This document shows positions 10,152 through 20,824 of a stretch of 64,000 nucleotides of DNA, one piece after another. Within the stretch, counting starts at the first letter, position 1. Each line of letters starts with the position of its first letter. Location of the stretch: assembly GCA_032622095.1 (NCBI GenBank), contig CP136064.1, forward strand, positions 255,975,863 through 256,039,862, read 5' to 3'. A program made the position numbers and the translations under genes. The stretch is from Siphonodentalium dalli. Lineage: Eukaryota; Mollusca; Scaphopoda; Gadilida; Siphonodentaliidae. The notes below the pieces were generated by a model. That model saw nothing but the letters and a program-made list of their open reading frames with translations, searched no databases and was not told where the DNA came from.

Positions 10152-10279
10152 CAGTAATGCCCTACTAAGAGCTTTCTGATGAATGGCAACAAGCCATATT
10201 TCCGACTAAATCCTGAAAAGTTACCCATAATTCTGCTGTGGTTAAGGAGTCGATTACTTAGGGGATTTATCGGTTACTG
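10152..10279. mobile_element. Family A internal-deletion copy (A7)
   Basis: TA then CAGTAATGCCCTAC, followed immediately by AAGAGCTTTCTGATG and the complete right arm, ending GGTTACTG then TA (10280-10281). The left arm is reduced to its first few bases. Confidence 0.85.
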
Positions 10280-10789
10280 TAAATGATGACTAATGTCTGA
10301 TCTTGAGATTTGAGAATACGGATCAGTGTATCATTGTGTTGAATTGTTCAAACTATTTCAAAGGAATTGTTTAACATGTATGTTAGCTATATAACATATG
10401 AGACACATTTGTTATCTCTTCTGTTCTGTGCTGCTAAATCCCTCATTTGATTAACTCTGGTATGATTTGTATTATACTGTCCATTGTAGAAACCCATACT
10501 TCACGAGAATTGATTACATGTACATGTATATACGTCTAGTCCCTGCTGTTCTCTGGTACTGATGTACTGCTATCCCATAGATTTCAATCATATGGATAAG
10601 TAATAGGTGACTCTTTACTGTTATTTGAACCTTTATATAAATCATCCTTTACAAGTAATTGATTATGTCAAAATGAATGTTGTAAATTTAAGATATTATG
10701 ATGGAAGCCAAGGATTGAAATTGTTTATTGTCCGATATTCGCTTGTAATAGTGTTTATGTCCCATATTTATAAAATCCAGTTATTCAGT
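10280..10789. other. No feature seen
   Basis: Unassigned AT-rich sequence with ACATGTA-type strings and no convincing ORF. Confidence 0.35.
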
Positions 10790-11622
10790 AGAGATATAAT
10801 ACCCTCCCGAATCGTCGGTAGTGGATTATGTCCTATATTTATGAAAATTGAGTTATTCCGAGAGTATGTAATACCTTCCCAAATATCATCCATCTGAGAA
10901 CATGTTTTCCGTGTAAAGGGAGGGTAACCTGAATCATGTATCTGGTTGCTTTCCTGGCGTTGGTGGTTTCTACATGCAGTGGAGTGATTTCAAGGTGAAA
11001 TTAACCTTCTGTGGGGTCTTTCCTCCACTCATAAATCTTACTTCATGATATTGCCTCACAATAATTTCCAACAACCCAAACCCAAGCCTTGAAATAGTGT
11101 CTGTAGAATGAGGTCTCCAGAGGGTGAATTTAGTGATGCTATCCCACACACCCGGCAAGCATCACCTAATTCACACTCTTGGAACCTCATTCTGCTCAGG
11201 CTTATCTGCTATGGGAGACCTATGATCAGATTGAAGTTTCTCAGTTGAAGTTGGTGATCTTGACCTATTTATAGTCACCTCGATTATGCATTCTATCTTC
11301 TGCAAATTAGGGGATATAGAAACTGAATAGAACGGAAAAGGTAACTTAAAACAATGATAATTTGAGACCAGATAATTCCTAGAAGATGAGGCCTAAGCAG
11401 AATGAGGTCCCCAGAGGGTGAATTTAGTGATGCTATCCCACTGTGTGGGGTAGCATCACTAAATTCACCTTCTGGGGACCTCATTCTGCAAATGACAGAC
11501 ACACTATTTCAAGCCTTGCATAATACCGTCCCAAATCATCCATCTCAGATTATGTCCTATATTCACGACATTGAGTTATTCCGTAGAGTACATAATACCC
11601 CCCAAATCATCAATCTCACGAT
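10790..11622. repeat. About 74-bp tandem repeat, split by family D
   Basis: Units of the form ATAATACCCTCCC, then TATGTCCTATATT, then GAGTTATTCCG occur at about 10796-10897 and again at 11519-11622. The D element at 11083-11518, plus about 185 bp, lies between them. Confidence 0.65.
11083..11518 (+). mobile_element. Family D element, full length (D2)
   Basis: CAAGCCTTGAAATAGTG at the left and TATTTCAAGCCTTG at the right, each followed inward by a hairpin of about 90 bp (GAATGAGGTCC-CCAGAGG and its inverse). The core has CTGCTATGGGAGACC, AATTAGGGGATATAGAAAC and AACAATGATAATTTGAGACC. No clean 8-bp duplication is visible at this copy. Confidence 0.85.
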
Positions 11623-12018
11623 TACTAGGTAGACTCTAGACACAAAAATCAATTTAGAAGCGATCAGCATCTTGCATGTCAGTATTCATCAATGTACAGC
11701 ATGTCCAATTACATTAAGTGCTCTGTATTCTATCGATCCATGGAGACATATGTCCCACAAGCCCGAATATGTATGCTTGCATGCTATTGTAAACCACTCC
11801 TGGTTCACTTATCGTGTGATGTCGGTGGACCTGCCGATAACACTCGGGTGTTGGGCGCTGGGTAATCAATTTTGAATCTGATGAGGTTACTGGGTTTGAT
11901 TCAGAATATGTAATTCGGTTAATATTCCTGTCCCATCTTTTCTATATAGATTCCAGTGAATAACCTACTAGTACATGTGCTAAGAAATTGTAAGATGTGC
12001 GTTCAGCTTAGTTCACTA
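11623..12018. other. No feature seen
   Basis: Unassigned. The 67-residue ORF at 11672 has no recognisable domain. Confidence 0.35.
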
Positions 12019-12391
12019 TTAACCCTTTACCCAACAGAAGGGCCCTGTGCCAATGCATTCTCTTATATATGCGAGTCAACCATAGGTCGCCTCGCATATA
12101 TAAGAGAATGCATTGGCTTAACACATTAAAAATTATAAAATTGTTAAAGAATGTAAGAAAAAATGGTAAAAAGTGTTTAGGCCAATGCATTCTCTTATAT
12201 ATGCGAGGCGACCTATGGTCGACTCGCATATATAAGAGAATGCATTGGCACAGGGCATAACTGTATCTATCACAATGTGGTCAAGGAGCCAGTTCCAATG
12301 ATATCCATATTTGTATGGTTCTATTGAGACAGACCGAAGATATTTTAGGCTGTTGAAGCTTGTTTTGGCCGTTTGTTGGGTAAAGGGTTAA
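12019..12391 (+). mobile_element. Family B TTAA two-hairpin element (B2)
   Basis: TTAA at 12019-12022 and 12388-12391 with perfect B termini. Hairpins lie at about 12047-12117 and 12181-12250. The spacer is shortened, so GTGTTTAGGCC joins directly. Close identity to B1 suggests recent spread. Confidence 0.92.
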
Positions 12392-12961
12392 AATACCATA
12401 AAGTAACATTCTTCCCTATTTTGCAGTCTCACCAGCTCCATAGTGGGTAAACAAATTTATGAAGTGGAAGTTCTCAAAATGGTCAATTTCTAAAAAATAA
12501 CATTGAAAAAAAATAGCAAATAACATCACCTTCATCTTCTTTGGTTCATCATGCGATGCAAATATCGTAATTTTTCATAAATCTAATTAAGCTATATAAT
12601 ATAAGGCAATCTAAAAACATGATCTATTCTGAGAAAACAAATGTCCTAATTATTAGACTTGTAGCCACGGAATTTATGAAACAAGTACTAGTTGCTTATT
12701 ATGCAGATAGACATTACATGTAAAATTCCTTATTGGGCCTGGCCTTGTTAACATCAGTGTCAATGCTTGTTTTAACATTTATCTTTCTTCAGGCACGCTG
12801 AGTACATCATGTCAAACACCACGGCTAATTCAAGCCTTCTGGTCTGTTGTGTTGATGTTTACAATACTGCTGTCCCTACACTAGCTTTGGCGCCTGTTGG
12901 TTTTTTGTCGACTATTTTGTCTTGCATGTCTTGGTGCATTGATTGCACCCTTGACATTTTT
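12392..12961. other. No feature seen
   Basis: AT-rich unassigned sequence. Confidence 0.35.
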
Positions 12962-13126
12962 GTACCCTTCTAAAATGAAATCTCCCACCCAGTTTTAAAA
13001 ATCTACATGTCATCCGAATGGTCTATTTTTCCTTTCGAGGGGTGTTGACAAAAAATAAGCAGACAACAGATAATATAAGTAGAGAAGGAGTCATATTTAT
13101 TGGAGGGAAAGGTACAGAAGTTCAAC
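12962..13126 (-). mobile_element. Family F fragment (reverse)
   Basis: CCCACCCAGTTTTAAAAATC, GAATGGTCTATT, GAGGGGTGTTGACA, AAGCAGACAACAGATAATA, AAGGAGTCATATTTATTGG and GAAGTTCAACA follow F in reverse order. The ends are eroded, and it joins a B fragment at 13127. Confidence 0.7.
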
Positions 13127-13376
13127 ACGCCTCGCATATATAGGAAAATGCATTGGCCTTAAAAAATCTTTTTTAACACTTTTTACCATTTTTTCTTATA
13201 TTCTTTAACAATTTTATAAAAAATTTCTTACATTTTTTAACAATTTTTATAATATTTTTCTACATTCTTTGACAATTTTATCATTTTTAATATGTGTTAA
13301 GCCAATGCATTCTCTTATATATGCGAGGCGACCTATGGTCGACTCGCATATATAAGAGAATGCATTGGCACAGGGA
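13127..13376 (-). mobile_element. Family B fragment without termini
   Basis: Half a hairpin (CGCCTCGCATATATAGG), an expanded spacer in which the ACATTCTTTAACAATTTTAT unit is repeated about three times, then a full hairpin (13303-13370) ending GGCACAGGG. The TTAA ends are absent. Confidence 0.8.
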
Positions 13377-13952
13377 TAATCATCTTCATTATGATCGGTT
13401 TGCAACTACCATCATAGCCAGTATTAAAATATTTTACAGTATATATTTTTAATGGTCTCATGTTAGCCATTGAAAATTTTAACCATACTTTTTGCCCTAC
13501 CAACATCATAGCTTCAGCAGAACCCAGCATCATATCAAATTAGCAGACCACTTGACTTAACCCAGGGTGATAACGTGTGTGCTTTAGTAGTACTCGTTAC
13601 CTTTAAGAGATGGCGGCCCACCTTCTGCTCTCGATATGTTTACCTGAGGCTTGGTGTGACTTCTCTTATGTTTTTCTCAATGAATAATAGATTTTCTCAT
13701 GTATACGAAACACACATAAATTAGTCTTTGCATATTAACCCCCTATTAGGCAAAACAGAAACTTATATCAATAAAATAATAGAATTTTGAGTGTACATGT
13801 ACTGCGTGTGGGTTTGATTTAGCCAAGTGATAGGGTTTCTGTTAGTCAAAAATAAATTAGGCTGGTGGGCCCGTGGGGTAATCTTCAAATTTGGGCTTTT
13901 ATGAATAAAAAGTAATCAATATTTTTTGCACTAGAGATCAAAAGTAGGAACA
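13377..13952. other. No repeat family seen; one YY1-like string
   Basis: AAGAGATGGCGGCCCA at 13605-13620 matches the YY1 core (AAGATGGCGGC) closely on the plus strand. A single motif with no transcript context is not enough to call a promoter. Confidence 0.25.
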
Positions 13953-14182
13953 GTAACCTTTCCATAACTGGAGCTTCCTGAATGTTTGTGAAAACGGTGT
14001 GCCAATGTATTCTCATATATGCGATGGAAGCCGTGCATATATAAGATAATACATTGGCCTAACAATATTTACCTTTACCTTGTAAGCCAGTGCATTCTGT
14101 TATATATGCGAGGCTCCTTCTATTGCACTGGTACAGGTTCTTTAATGCTAAACCAGCGCAGCTCCCATCATGAAAGTGTTAG
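13953..14182 (+). mobile_element. Family E element (E3)
   Basis: GTAACCTTTCCATAACTGGA on the left, two hairpins (about 14002-14058 and 14091-14130), and CTCCCATCATGAAAGTGTTAG on the right. The right TTAG (14179-14182) also starts the following F fragment. Confidence 0.75.
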
Positions 14183-14255
14183 CCCTTTCTGTACTAAATA
14201 CTCATTGACGAGTAGTTCCTTTAGGAAATGTTCTCATAATAAGTTCAACAAACGA
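14179..14255 (+). mobile_element. Family F left-end fragment (F3)
   Basis: TTAGCCCTTTCTGTACTAAA, then TACTCATTGACGAGTAGTTC and AATAAGTTCAACAAACGAGC. The right half is missing. It shares its terminal TTAG with E3. Confidence 0.75.
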
Positions 14256-14446
14256 GCATAGGTAACCATTTCCTTGCACCTGAGATAAAAAGTAGGAACG
14301 GTGAAGGGACCCACATTTTTTCCTGGTAATTCACTCTTTCTTTCATCCTCATATTTCGTAGTGTATTATACTAAAATTTACATTGTTTTACTATAAGCTT
14401 CCATTTTGCCTCTGTAGTCTGGTTAATTATACAAAGACCCTGGAGA

Positions 14447-14486
14447 TAGCGTCACTAAATTCACCCTCTGGGGACCTCATTCTGCA
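14447..14486 (-). mobile_element. Family D hairpin fragment
   Basis: AGCGTCACTAAATTCACCCT and GGGGACCTCATTCTGCA form one arm of a D terminal hairpin. Nothing else of D is adjacent. Confidence 0.7.
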
Positions 14487-14518
14487 TATTTTCAGAGCTG
14501 AGTGTCAGTATTTTCCCC

Positions 14519-14708
14519 CACCAGGAAGTGATTAATGGATTGAGGAGATGTAGGACTGTCTCATGTGCCCCCCCCCCCCCCCCCCCCCACCAGGAAGTGA
14601 TTAATGGATTGAGGAGATGTAGGACTGTCTCATGTGCCCCCCCCCCCCCCCTCCAACCCAGAAGTGATTGGCTGTGATAAGATGAATCACCGTCCCATGT
14701 GTCCCCCC
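14519..14708. repeat. 70-bp tandem repeat with poly-C runs, about 3 units
   Basis: CACCAGGAAGTGATTAATGG recurs 70 bp apart (14519 and 14589), each unit ending in a C run (21 C at 14568-14588, about 15 C at 14637-14651). A diverged third unit follows. The reverse-strand glycine-rich ORF is an artefact of the C runs. Confidence 0.85.
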
Positions 14709-15130
14709 TTACATCACATAAATGGCTTATTGCTGCAGTTAACCATGAATAAATTTCCATGTCCCATTGTGCTTTTAGATAAGAGTAATCTCCTACACAA
14801 ATTTAAAAACAGGCCTTTGACCTTTCTTAAAAAGCAGGTATACAGTCACAGCAGGCTCTTAAACAAAACTGGCACCTGATGCTATGTGCATTATGTTGCA
14901 AATACATTTATGTATGCATCCAGTCCTTCATCGAAAATATGTTGTTGATCATAGGTGGCCGCCCCTAAAATATTGCATACATATGCTCAGAGCTACAATT
15001 TAGCACACCTACTGGCATGTTTCTTACTTTCAGTCTGTAGGTTAAGTTTCACGTTAATATACTTAACAATGGGGTTGGTTGGCACATATTATAATCACTG
15101 TGAAAAGTCTTAAACTATCCCATGACTGAC
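14709..15130. other. No feature seen
   Basis: Unassigned sequence. Confidence 0.35.
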
Positions 15131-15570
15131 GCCTGCAAATAGTGTGTCTGTCATTTGCAGAATGAGGTCCCCAGAGGGTGAATTTAGTGATTCTATCCCG
15201 CACAGCGGGCTAGAATCACCAAGTTCACCCTCTGGGGACCTCATTCTGTTTAGGCATTATCTTCTGGAAAGTATCTATTGTCTCAAATTAACATTGTTTT
15301 TAGTTTTTTCCCCCTATATCTATATGCCCTAATCTGCAGAAGATAAAATTTATAATCATAATCGAGGTGACTAATGGGTGAACATCACCAACTTAAACTG
15401 GGGAACTTCAATCTGATCCTAGATCTCCCATAGCAGTTGAGGCGTAAGCAGAATGAAGTTCCCAGAGGGGTGAATTTGGTGATGCTTGCCCACAGTGCGG
15501 GATAGCGTCACTAAATTCACCCTCTAGGGACCTCATTCTGAACATGTCAGACAAACTATTTCCAGGAATG
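15131..15570 (-). mobile_element. Family D element, reverse (D3)
   Basis: Terminal hairpins at both ends (GCAAATAGTGTGTCTGTC and GTCAGACAAACTATTTCC) flank the core in reverse (TCTGCAGAAGATAAA, TAATCGAGGTGACTAATGGG, TCCCATAGCAGTTGAGG). The outermost CAAG is lost on both sides. Confidence 0.85.
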
Positions 15571-15904
15571 TATGACTTGATTGCATCATCAATATACTTC
15601 CTTGATCTAATTGAGATGGTGCATTGCCAATGAAAATGGTTGTTGTCTGAGTTCTGTGTGAGTTCTGCCTAAAATCAATACAGAAACAAAAAGCATTTGT
15701 GTTTAAGAACCTTACGAGCACAGAAATAATTCCTTTGTTTACATTCATTTTTTTTTTCAAATAGCATTAGCAGCACATGTGTGGACCTAACATTTTCTTT
15801 TGCCAAATGAATCTATTTTAGGCAAATTCTTGGAAATTTCCAGATGTATTCAGATTCAAATTATACAACCATGTAGCTGAGCTTGGTAACTAACACAAAT
15901 CTTT
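15571..15904. other. No feature seen
   Basis: Unassigned sequence. Confidence 0.35.
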
Positions 15905-16295
15905 TTAACCCTTTACCCAACAGAAGGGCCCTGTGCCAATGCATTCTCTTATATATGCGAGTCGACCATATGTCGCCTCGCATATATAAGAGAATGCATT
16001 GGCTTAACACATTAAAAATTATAAAATTGTTAAAGAATGTAAGAAAAAATGGTAAAAGGTGTTTAAAAAAAGATTTTTATTAGGCCAATGCATTCTCTTA
16101 TATATGCGAGGCGACCTATGGTCGACTCGCATATATAAGAGAATGCATTGGCACAGGGCATAACTGTAACTATCACAATGTGGTCAAGGAGCCGGTTCCA
16201 ATGATATCCATATTTGTATGGTTTTATTGAGACAGACCGAAGATATTTTAGGCTGTTGAAGCTTTATTTGGCCGGTTTGTTGGGTAAAGGGTTAA
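15905..16295 (+). mobile_element. Family B element (B3)
   Basis: TTAA at 15905-15908 and 16292-16295. Hairpins lie at about 15935-16006 and 16083-16153. Structure and right third are as in B1. Confidence 0.92.
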
Positions 16296-16408
16296 AGCTA
16301 TGAAACCTGTCTGTCATCTAGCACTAACTAATCAGTTCAAATTGATTCTTTTTCTCGTGGTGAAACCAGGAAGTGTTTTGAATTAAGTGTGCAAAACGAT
16401 ATCTTGTC

Positions 16409-16787
16409 TCCCGTTTTGTATTAAATACTCATTGATGAGTAGTTCCTTAGGCAATATTTAACCCTTTCAGTGCCAAGTCCCATTTTTGTATTGACCCATA
16501 TTTCCTTGATCATTTTTCAAATTTATTGATTATAATAATGTGATACATTAATGGACAGAGCTCTAAGGGTTGATAAATATGTTCAACAAACTTTGTTGAA
16601 CTTATTATATGAACATTTTCCACCAATGAATATGAATCATTCTGCTCTTGTAATATCTTTTTTTCTGTCTGTCATCTGTTTTTATTACCTGAACACCCCC
16701 CCCCCCCCCCTAAATGGATATTGGACTGTTCCTATGTATAGTTTTATAGCTGAATTGGGAGAATCCATTTAGTATAGAAAGGGTTAT
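16409..16787 (+). mobile_element. Family F element with a C fragment inside (F4)
   Basis: The F left end is diverged (GTTTTGTATTAAATACTCA, TTGATGAGTAGTTCC). At 16458, TTAACCCTTTCAGTGCCAAG and TTTTTGTATTGACCCATAT are the end of a family C element. F then resumes (GTTCAACAAACTTTGTTGAAC, ATCTGTTTTTATTACCTG, a C run) and ends AGTATAGAAAGGGTTAT (TTAT at 16784-16787). Confidence 0.65.
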
Positions 16788-16846
16788 ATAGATGTTTATG
16801 ACTTTTCACATATGCCGATTCCAAAGGGCTTGAATCCCTTTAAATA

Positions 16847-17012
16847 GTGTAATGCTCTAAATAATCGACTCCTTAACCACAGCAGAATTATGGGCAACTT
16901 TTCAGGATTTACTTTTCCGATGAATGGCAACAAGCCATATTTCCAACTAAATCATGAAAAGTTACCCATAATTCTGCTGTGGTTAAGGAGTCGATTATTT
17001 AGGTCATTAGTG
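16847..17012. mobile_element. Family A internal-deletion copy (A8) in an E remnant
   Basis: TA (16845-16846), then GTGTAATGCTC through CAGGATTTAC, joined to TTTTCCGATGAATGGC and the right arm, then TA (17013-17014). Its right flank CTCGCATTGATAAGATAATG is E hairpin sequence. Confidence 0.82.
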
Positions 17013-17094
17013 TAACAATCTCGCATTGATAAGATAATGCATTGGCAGAGGGTTTTCGAAAAATTTCAGGAGGCTCCAGTCATGGAAGGGTTAT
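17013..17094 (-). mobile_element. Family E terminal part (E4)
   Basis: Half a hairpin, then GGCAGAGGGTTTT, CAGGAGGCTCCAGTCATGGA and AGGGTTAT (TTAT at 17091-17094). The remainder is missing beyond A8. Confidence 0.7.
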
Positions 17095-17102
17095 ATCACT
17101 GC

Positions 17103-17355
17103 CAAGCCTTGAAATAGTGTGCCTGTCATTTGCAGAATGAGGTCCCCAGAGGGTGAATTTAGTGATGCTACCCCGCATAGCGGGCTAGCGTCACCAAATT
17201 CACCCTCTGGGGACCTCATTCTGCTTACACCTCAGCAGAATGAGGTTCCCAGAGGGTGAATTTGGTGATGCTAGCCCGCTATGCGGGGTAGCATCACTAA
17301 ATTCACCCTCTGGGAACCTCATTCTGCAAATGACAGGCACACTATTCAAGGCTTG
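17103..17355. mobile_element. Family D short form with 8-bp TSD (D4)
   Basis: The 253-bp element starts CAAGCCTTGAAATAGTGTG and ends with its inverse. It is flanked by ATCACTGC at 17095-17102 and 17356-17363. Eight-bp duplications and C..G ends are typical of the hAT superfamily (inferred assignment). It consists of two hairpins back to back around TGCTTACACCTCAGCA, and the whole element is also globally palindromic. The usual core is absent. Confidence 0.92.
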
Positions 17356-17399
17356 ATCACTGCTGAATATGCGATCTCTAAAACTAGCTCTATTTCTCA

Positions 17400-17634
17400 A
17401 AGACACAGTCCCTGATTGAACTGAGGTAACCTTCAGACCGTGTTATTATTTCCCACGTTTAGTAGTCCGTCATCCAGTGCGTCATCGGCTGAATTCCATC
17501 TCTTACTCTTGTCAGCTAGCTTGTTGTCCGCTGGTCAATAAATATCTCTGTCCGCTGACCTGGCGCGAGAATTGGCCATGACATGATTACTACAGGCGGA
17601 ATTCCTGACCATCAGTGGTGTGAGCCAAAGGTAT
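17400..17634 (+). repeat. Local duplication, unit 1 (pairs with 18095-18610)
   Basis: CTGATTGAACTGAGGTAAC, CATCTCTTACTC, TTGTTGTCCGCTGGTCAATA, CTGACCTGGCG and CCATCAGTG recur in order in the second unit, which carries a family A copy. No coding signal. Confidence 0.8.
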
Positions 17635-17865
17635 TTAACCCTTTGAGTGCCAGGGGCCGATATTATCGGCCCTAAACCTACACAATAAGTCTGTTAAAGA
17701 ATATAATAAAATATATTAAAATTGTAAAATATTGTAAAAAAAAATTAAAAAAATTGTTAAGCCAATGCATTCTCTTATATATGCGAGGCGACCTATATAA
17801 GAGAATGCATTGGCACAGGGTATATGGGTTGATACAAAAATCGGACCTGGCACTCAAAGGGTTAT
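17635..17865 (+). mobile_element. Family C TTAA element (C1)
   Basis: TTAACCCTTTGAGTGCCAGG (TTAA 17635-17638) to CCTGGCACTCAAAGGGTTAT (17862-17865). A small GGGCCGATATTATCGGCCC hairpin follows the left end. The main hairpin (17761-17814) is shortened, with most of the tip deleted. The spacer shares TTAAAGAATATAA with B. Confidence 0.9.
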
Positions 17866-18078
17866 CCCTTTTATGGCGGGAGCTGTGCTGGTGCAGCAAT
17901 AAAGATCATATGCCAGTGAATTCATGCACTGCCTTACATGGTCAATGTAAATATTGTTAGGCCAATGTATTCTCTTATATATGTGAAGCTCCTTATGGGA
18001 GACTCGCACATATGAGAGAATGCATTGGCACAGGGTTTTTAGCCAAATTTCAGGAAGCTCCAGTCGTGGAAGGGTTAA
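17862..18078 (-). mobile_element. Family E element (E5), end-to-end with C1
   Basis: TTATCCCTTTTATGGCGGGA at the left shares its TTAT with C1. The right end is CAGTCGTGGAAGGGTTAA (TTAA 18075-18078). It holds GGTGCAGCAATAAAGATC, a decayed first hairpin and an intact one (about 17963-18030). Confidence 0.88.
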
Positions 18079-18094
18079 CACTCATAAGCATCTC

Positions 18095-18610
18095 CAGGAC
18101 ACACTTCTGATTGAACTAAAGTAACGCTCAAAGTAATCGACTTCTTAACCACAGCAGAATTATGGGTAACTTTTCAGGATTTAGTCAGAAATATGGCTTG
18201 TTGCCATTCATCGGAAAGCTCTCAGTGAGAGCTTTCCGATGAATGGCAACACTGAGAGCTTTCCGATGAATGGCAACAAGCCATATTTCCGACTAAATCC
18301 TGAAAAGTTACCCATAATTATGCTGTGGTTAAGGAGTCGATTATTTAGAGCGTTACTGTACTATTATCCCACACTTTTAATAATCTGTCATCCCCTGTGC
18401 TTGATCTCATACCCTGTCATGGCCTCCACTCCATCTCTTACTCTGTCATCGCCTGCACTCCATCTCTTACTCTATCAGAGTTGGAGCCAGTGTCCTGTCA
18501 GCTGGCTTGTTGTCCGCTGGTCAATAAATATCTCAGCTGACCTGGCGGGAGTAGTGGCAGATTACCACAAGCAGAATTCCTTGCCATCAGTGTTGTGAGC
18601 TGATCTTTGC
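18095..18610 (+). repeat. Local duplication, unit 2 (pairs with 17400-17634)
   Basis: The same blocks as unit 1, with CTCCATCTCTTACTCTGTCA duplicated internally (about 18425-18475) and A9 inserted after CTGATTGAACTA. Unit 1 approximates the empty site. Confidence 0.78.
18119..18358. mobile_element. Family A palindrome (A9)
   Basis: TA (18117-18118), then a mutated left end AAGTAACGCTC, and right end GCGTTACTG then TA (18359-18360). The centre carries a duplicated CACTGAGAGCTTTCCGATG unit, about 25 bp extra. Confidence 0.85.
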
Positions 18611-18769
18611 GAGAACAACTAATTGATTTATCTGGCTAGATTACTGCCCTGGTGAAGGAAGCTTCTCGATGAGAATTGGAATCATTTAACAGAACGTCCT
18701 CTTCCATGAGGCTCACTGTTTTCTGTGAGGCTTTAAGTGCTATAGGTTCATCATCATAGTCCGGGATTA

Positions 18770-19260
18770 TAACTCAGCAAGCTGTCTGTTTCATCTGGAT
18801 TACAAGTCGGCTATAGCTATCAGTATTAGTTCACCGACATACCGAGCTAATTATCTGTTCAACAGTGAGGGATTATAACACTAGCTTAGGCCCATAGCTT
18901 GCTCCCTGTCCTTAGTGTTCTATCACTGAGGATTTATGACTAAGATACCGAGCTAGCTATCTGTTCTATCAGTGAGGGATTATAACTAAGATACCAAGCT
19001 AGCTATATGTTCTATCAGTGAGGGATTATAACTAAGATACCGAGCTAGCTATATGTTCTATCAGTGAGGGATTATAACTAAGATACCAAGCTAGCTATAT
19101 GTTCTATCAGTGAGGGATTATAACTAAGATACCAAGCTAGCTATATGTTCTATCAGTGAGGGATTATAACTAAGATACCAAGCTAGCTATCTGTTCTATG
19201 AGTGAGGTATTATAACTAAGATACCAAGCTAGCTATATGTTCTATCAGTGAGTTATTGGG
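18770..19260. repeat. 46-bp tandem repeat, about 8 clear units
   Basis: GAGGGATTATAACTAAGATA recurs every 46 bp between about 18900 and 19255 (for example 18974 and 19020), with CTAGCTATATGTTCTATCAG in each unit. Degenerate units containing GGATTATAACT continue upstream and, more irregularly, downstream to about 19760. Confidence 0.88.
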
Positions 19261-20074
19261 ATAGCTATCTCATCCATCAAGGATTGTAACTCTGCAGTGT
19301 CTATATTATTTCATCAGTGACGTTTCACATATTTTAATGGATTCTCACAATTATACAGCCATTTATTTATGCGATGAATTATGAGGGATTTTTAAATCAA
19401 CTTGATCTCTTTTTAATCAGTGGAGGATTATAACTTGGCTGTATCTGTAGATTTCTTCATATATCAATGGATGTTCACTGTCACTTGAGATATTTTGAGC
19501 CTCTAGTTTATGAGTGGTTATAATAAGACTAGATACGTGTATCTGTTTCATCTCTTCACCAGTGGAGGATTATAACTTAGCGCCAAGTTAGGGGCGTCTT
19601 CAGATTTCTTGATATTTCAATGGATTTTAATGATTGCTTGAAATATTCCCATCCTTTTGTGTATGATAATACAGCTAGCACCTGTTCATTGGTCAAGGAT
19701 TATAACTCTGCTTGCTATATTTTTCACCATGGAAGGATTATAACTCAGCTGTGTTTCTAGAATTCTTCATATTTCAAGTGAATGATTTTGTAGTAAATAT
19801 ATTTTATTCTTCATGTCTTCTTCTTGGAATGGATATGATCACAGATTTAAATTATGTTGTGAGAACAAATATCGATGATTTCCATTGATATTGTGATATC
19901 TGCATAATTGCTTTCCAAATTAAATCGCCAGCGAGAACCTAGTTCATCTTTGGATTTCTGTGTTGAAATTATATTCTGTGAGAGAATTCTTTCCTGGAGT
20001 ATTATGCACCAATGAATGAGGTAGGTTGTCGTTTGATAATTTATTTGAGTGACATGTGCAAATATTATAAAATA
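19261..20074. other. Diffuse GGATTATAACT-bearing sequence
   Basis: Scattered GGATTATAACT strings (about 19426, 19567, 19687, 19735) suggest an old decayed extension of the 46-bp array. Otherwise unassigned. Confidence 0.4.
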
Positions 20075-20172
20075 CAATCAATAAGGGTTGATAAATCCAT
20101 CGAAATAAGGGTTGATAAAACCACATGTCAACCTCGAAATAATACAATAAGTGTTTTATTATATGATCTCAC
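20075..20172. repeat. Family G foldback fragment
   Basis: AAGGGTTGATAAATCCATCG, CATGTCAACCTCGAAA and AAGTGTTTTATTATATGA match the right arm of the foldback at 20653-20824, with the unit AAGGGTTGATAAA duplicated. Confidence 0.65.
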
Positions 20173-20227
20173 AATGTTATCAAGCCCATTACACCTGAAA
20201 TACCTTATTGACCTGTGTATATATGTA

Positions 20228-20440
20228 CAGTAATGCCCTAAATAAACGACCCCTTAACCAATGCAAAATTATGGGTAACTTTTCAGGATTTAGTCGGAAA
20301 TATGGCTTGTTGCCATTCATCGGAAAGCTCTCAATGAGAGCTTTCCGATGAATGGCAACAAGCCATATATCCGACTAAATCCTGAAAAGTTACCCATAAT
20401 TCTGCTATGGTTAAGGAGTCGCTTATTTAGAGCATTACTG
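20228..20440. mobile_element. Family A palindrome, full (A10)
   Basis: 213 bp with TA at 20226-20227 and 20441-20442. Ends are CAGTAATGCCC and AGCATTACTG, centre CTCTCAATGAGAG. Confidence 0.92.
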
Positions 20441-20652
20441 TATGTACATGGATCCATCAAATGCACAACAATGTGATTTACTTATCAATGGAAAAACCCA
20501 GCGATTAACAATTCCTATAATAACTCATGACGTTGTGTGACCTTGCTAATTAACCCATCATTCCTTTTTATAGGAAAGCCTGGTAGATATCCTGATTTAT
20601 CAACACTATTTCCGTATGATTTAGTATGGGACTTTTAGAATATAGTTTATGA

Positions 20653-20824
20653 TCATATAAATAATATACATTTGTTGCATGGTTTAGAGGTTGACATGAG
20701 GATTTATTAACCCGAGGAAGTTAATATTCACCGAGGCCACAGGCCGAGGTGAATATTAACTTCTCAGGGTTGATAAATCCTCATGTCAACCTCGAAACCA
20801 TCCAACAAGTGTTTTATTATATGA
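20653..20824. repeat. Family G foldback of about 172 bp
   Basis: TCATATAA to TTATATGA. The arms contain GAGGTTGACATGAGGATTTA and AGTTAATATTCACCGAGGCC, mirrored around a central ACA. Outer parts of the left arm carry small indels. Target duplication not identified. Confidence 0.8.

Noticed and set aside
14461-14760. Glycine-rich reverse-strand ORF of 99 residues
   Set aside because: Its glycine runs come from poly-C tracts in a tandem repeat.
18890-19260. CRISPR-like array (46-bp repeats)
   Set aside because: Units are contiguous with no unique spacers, and the context is eukaryotic.
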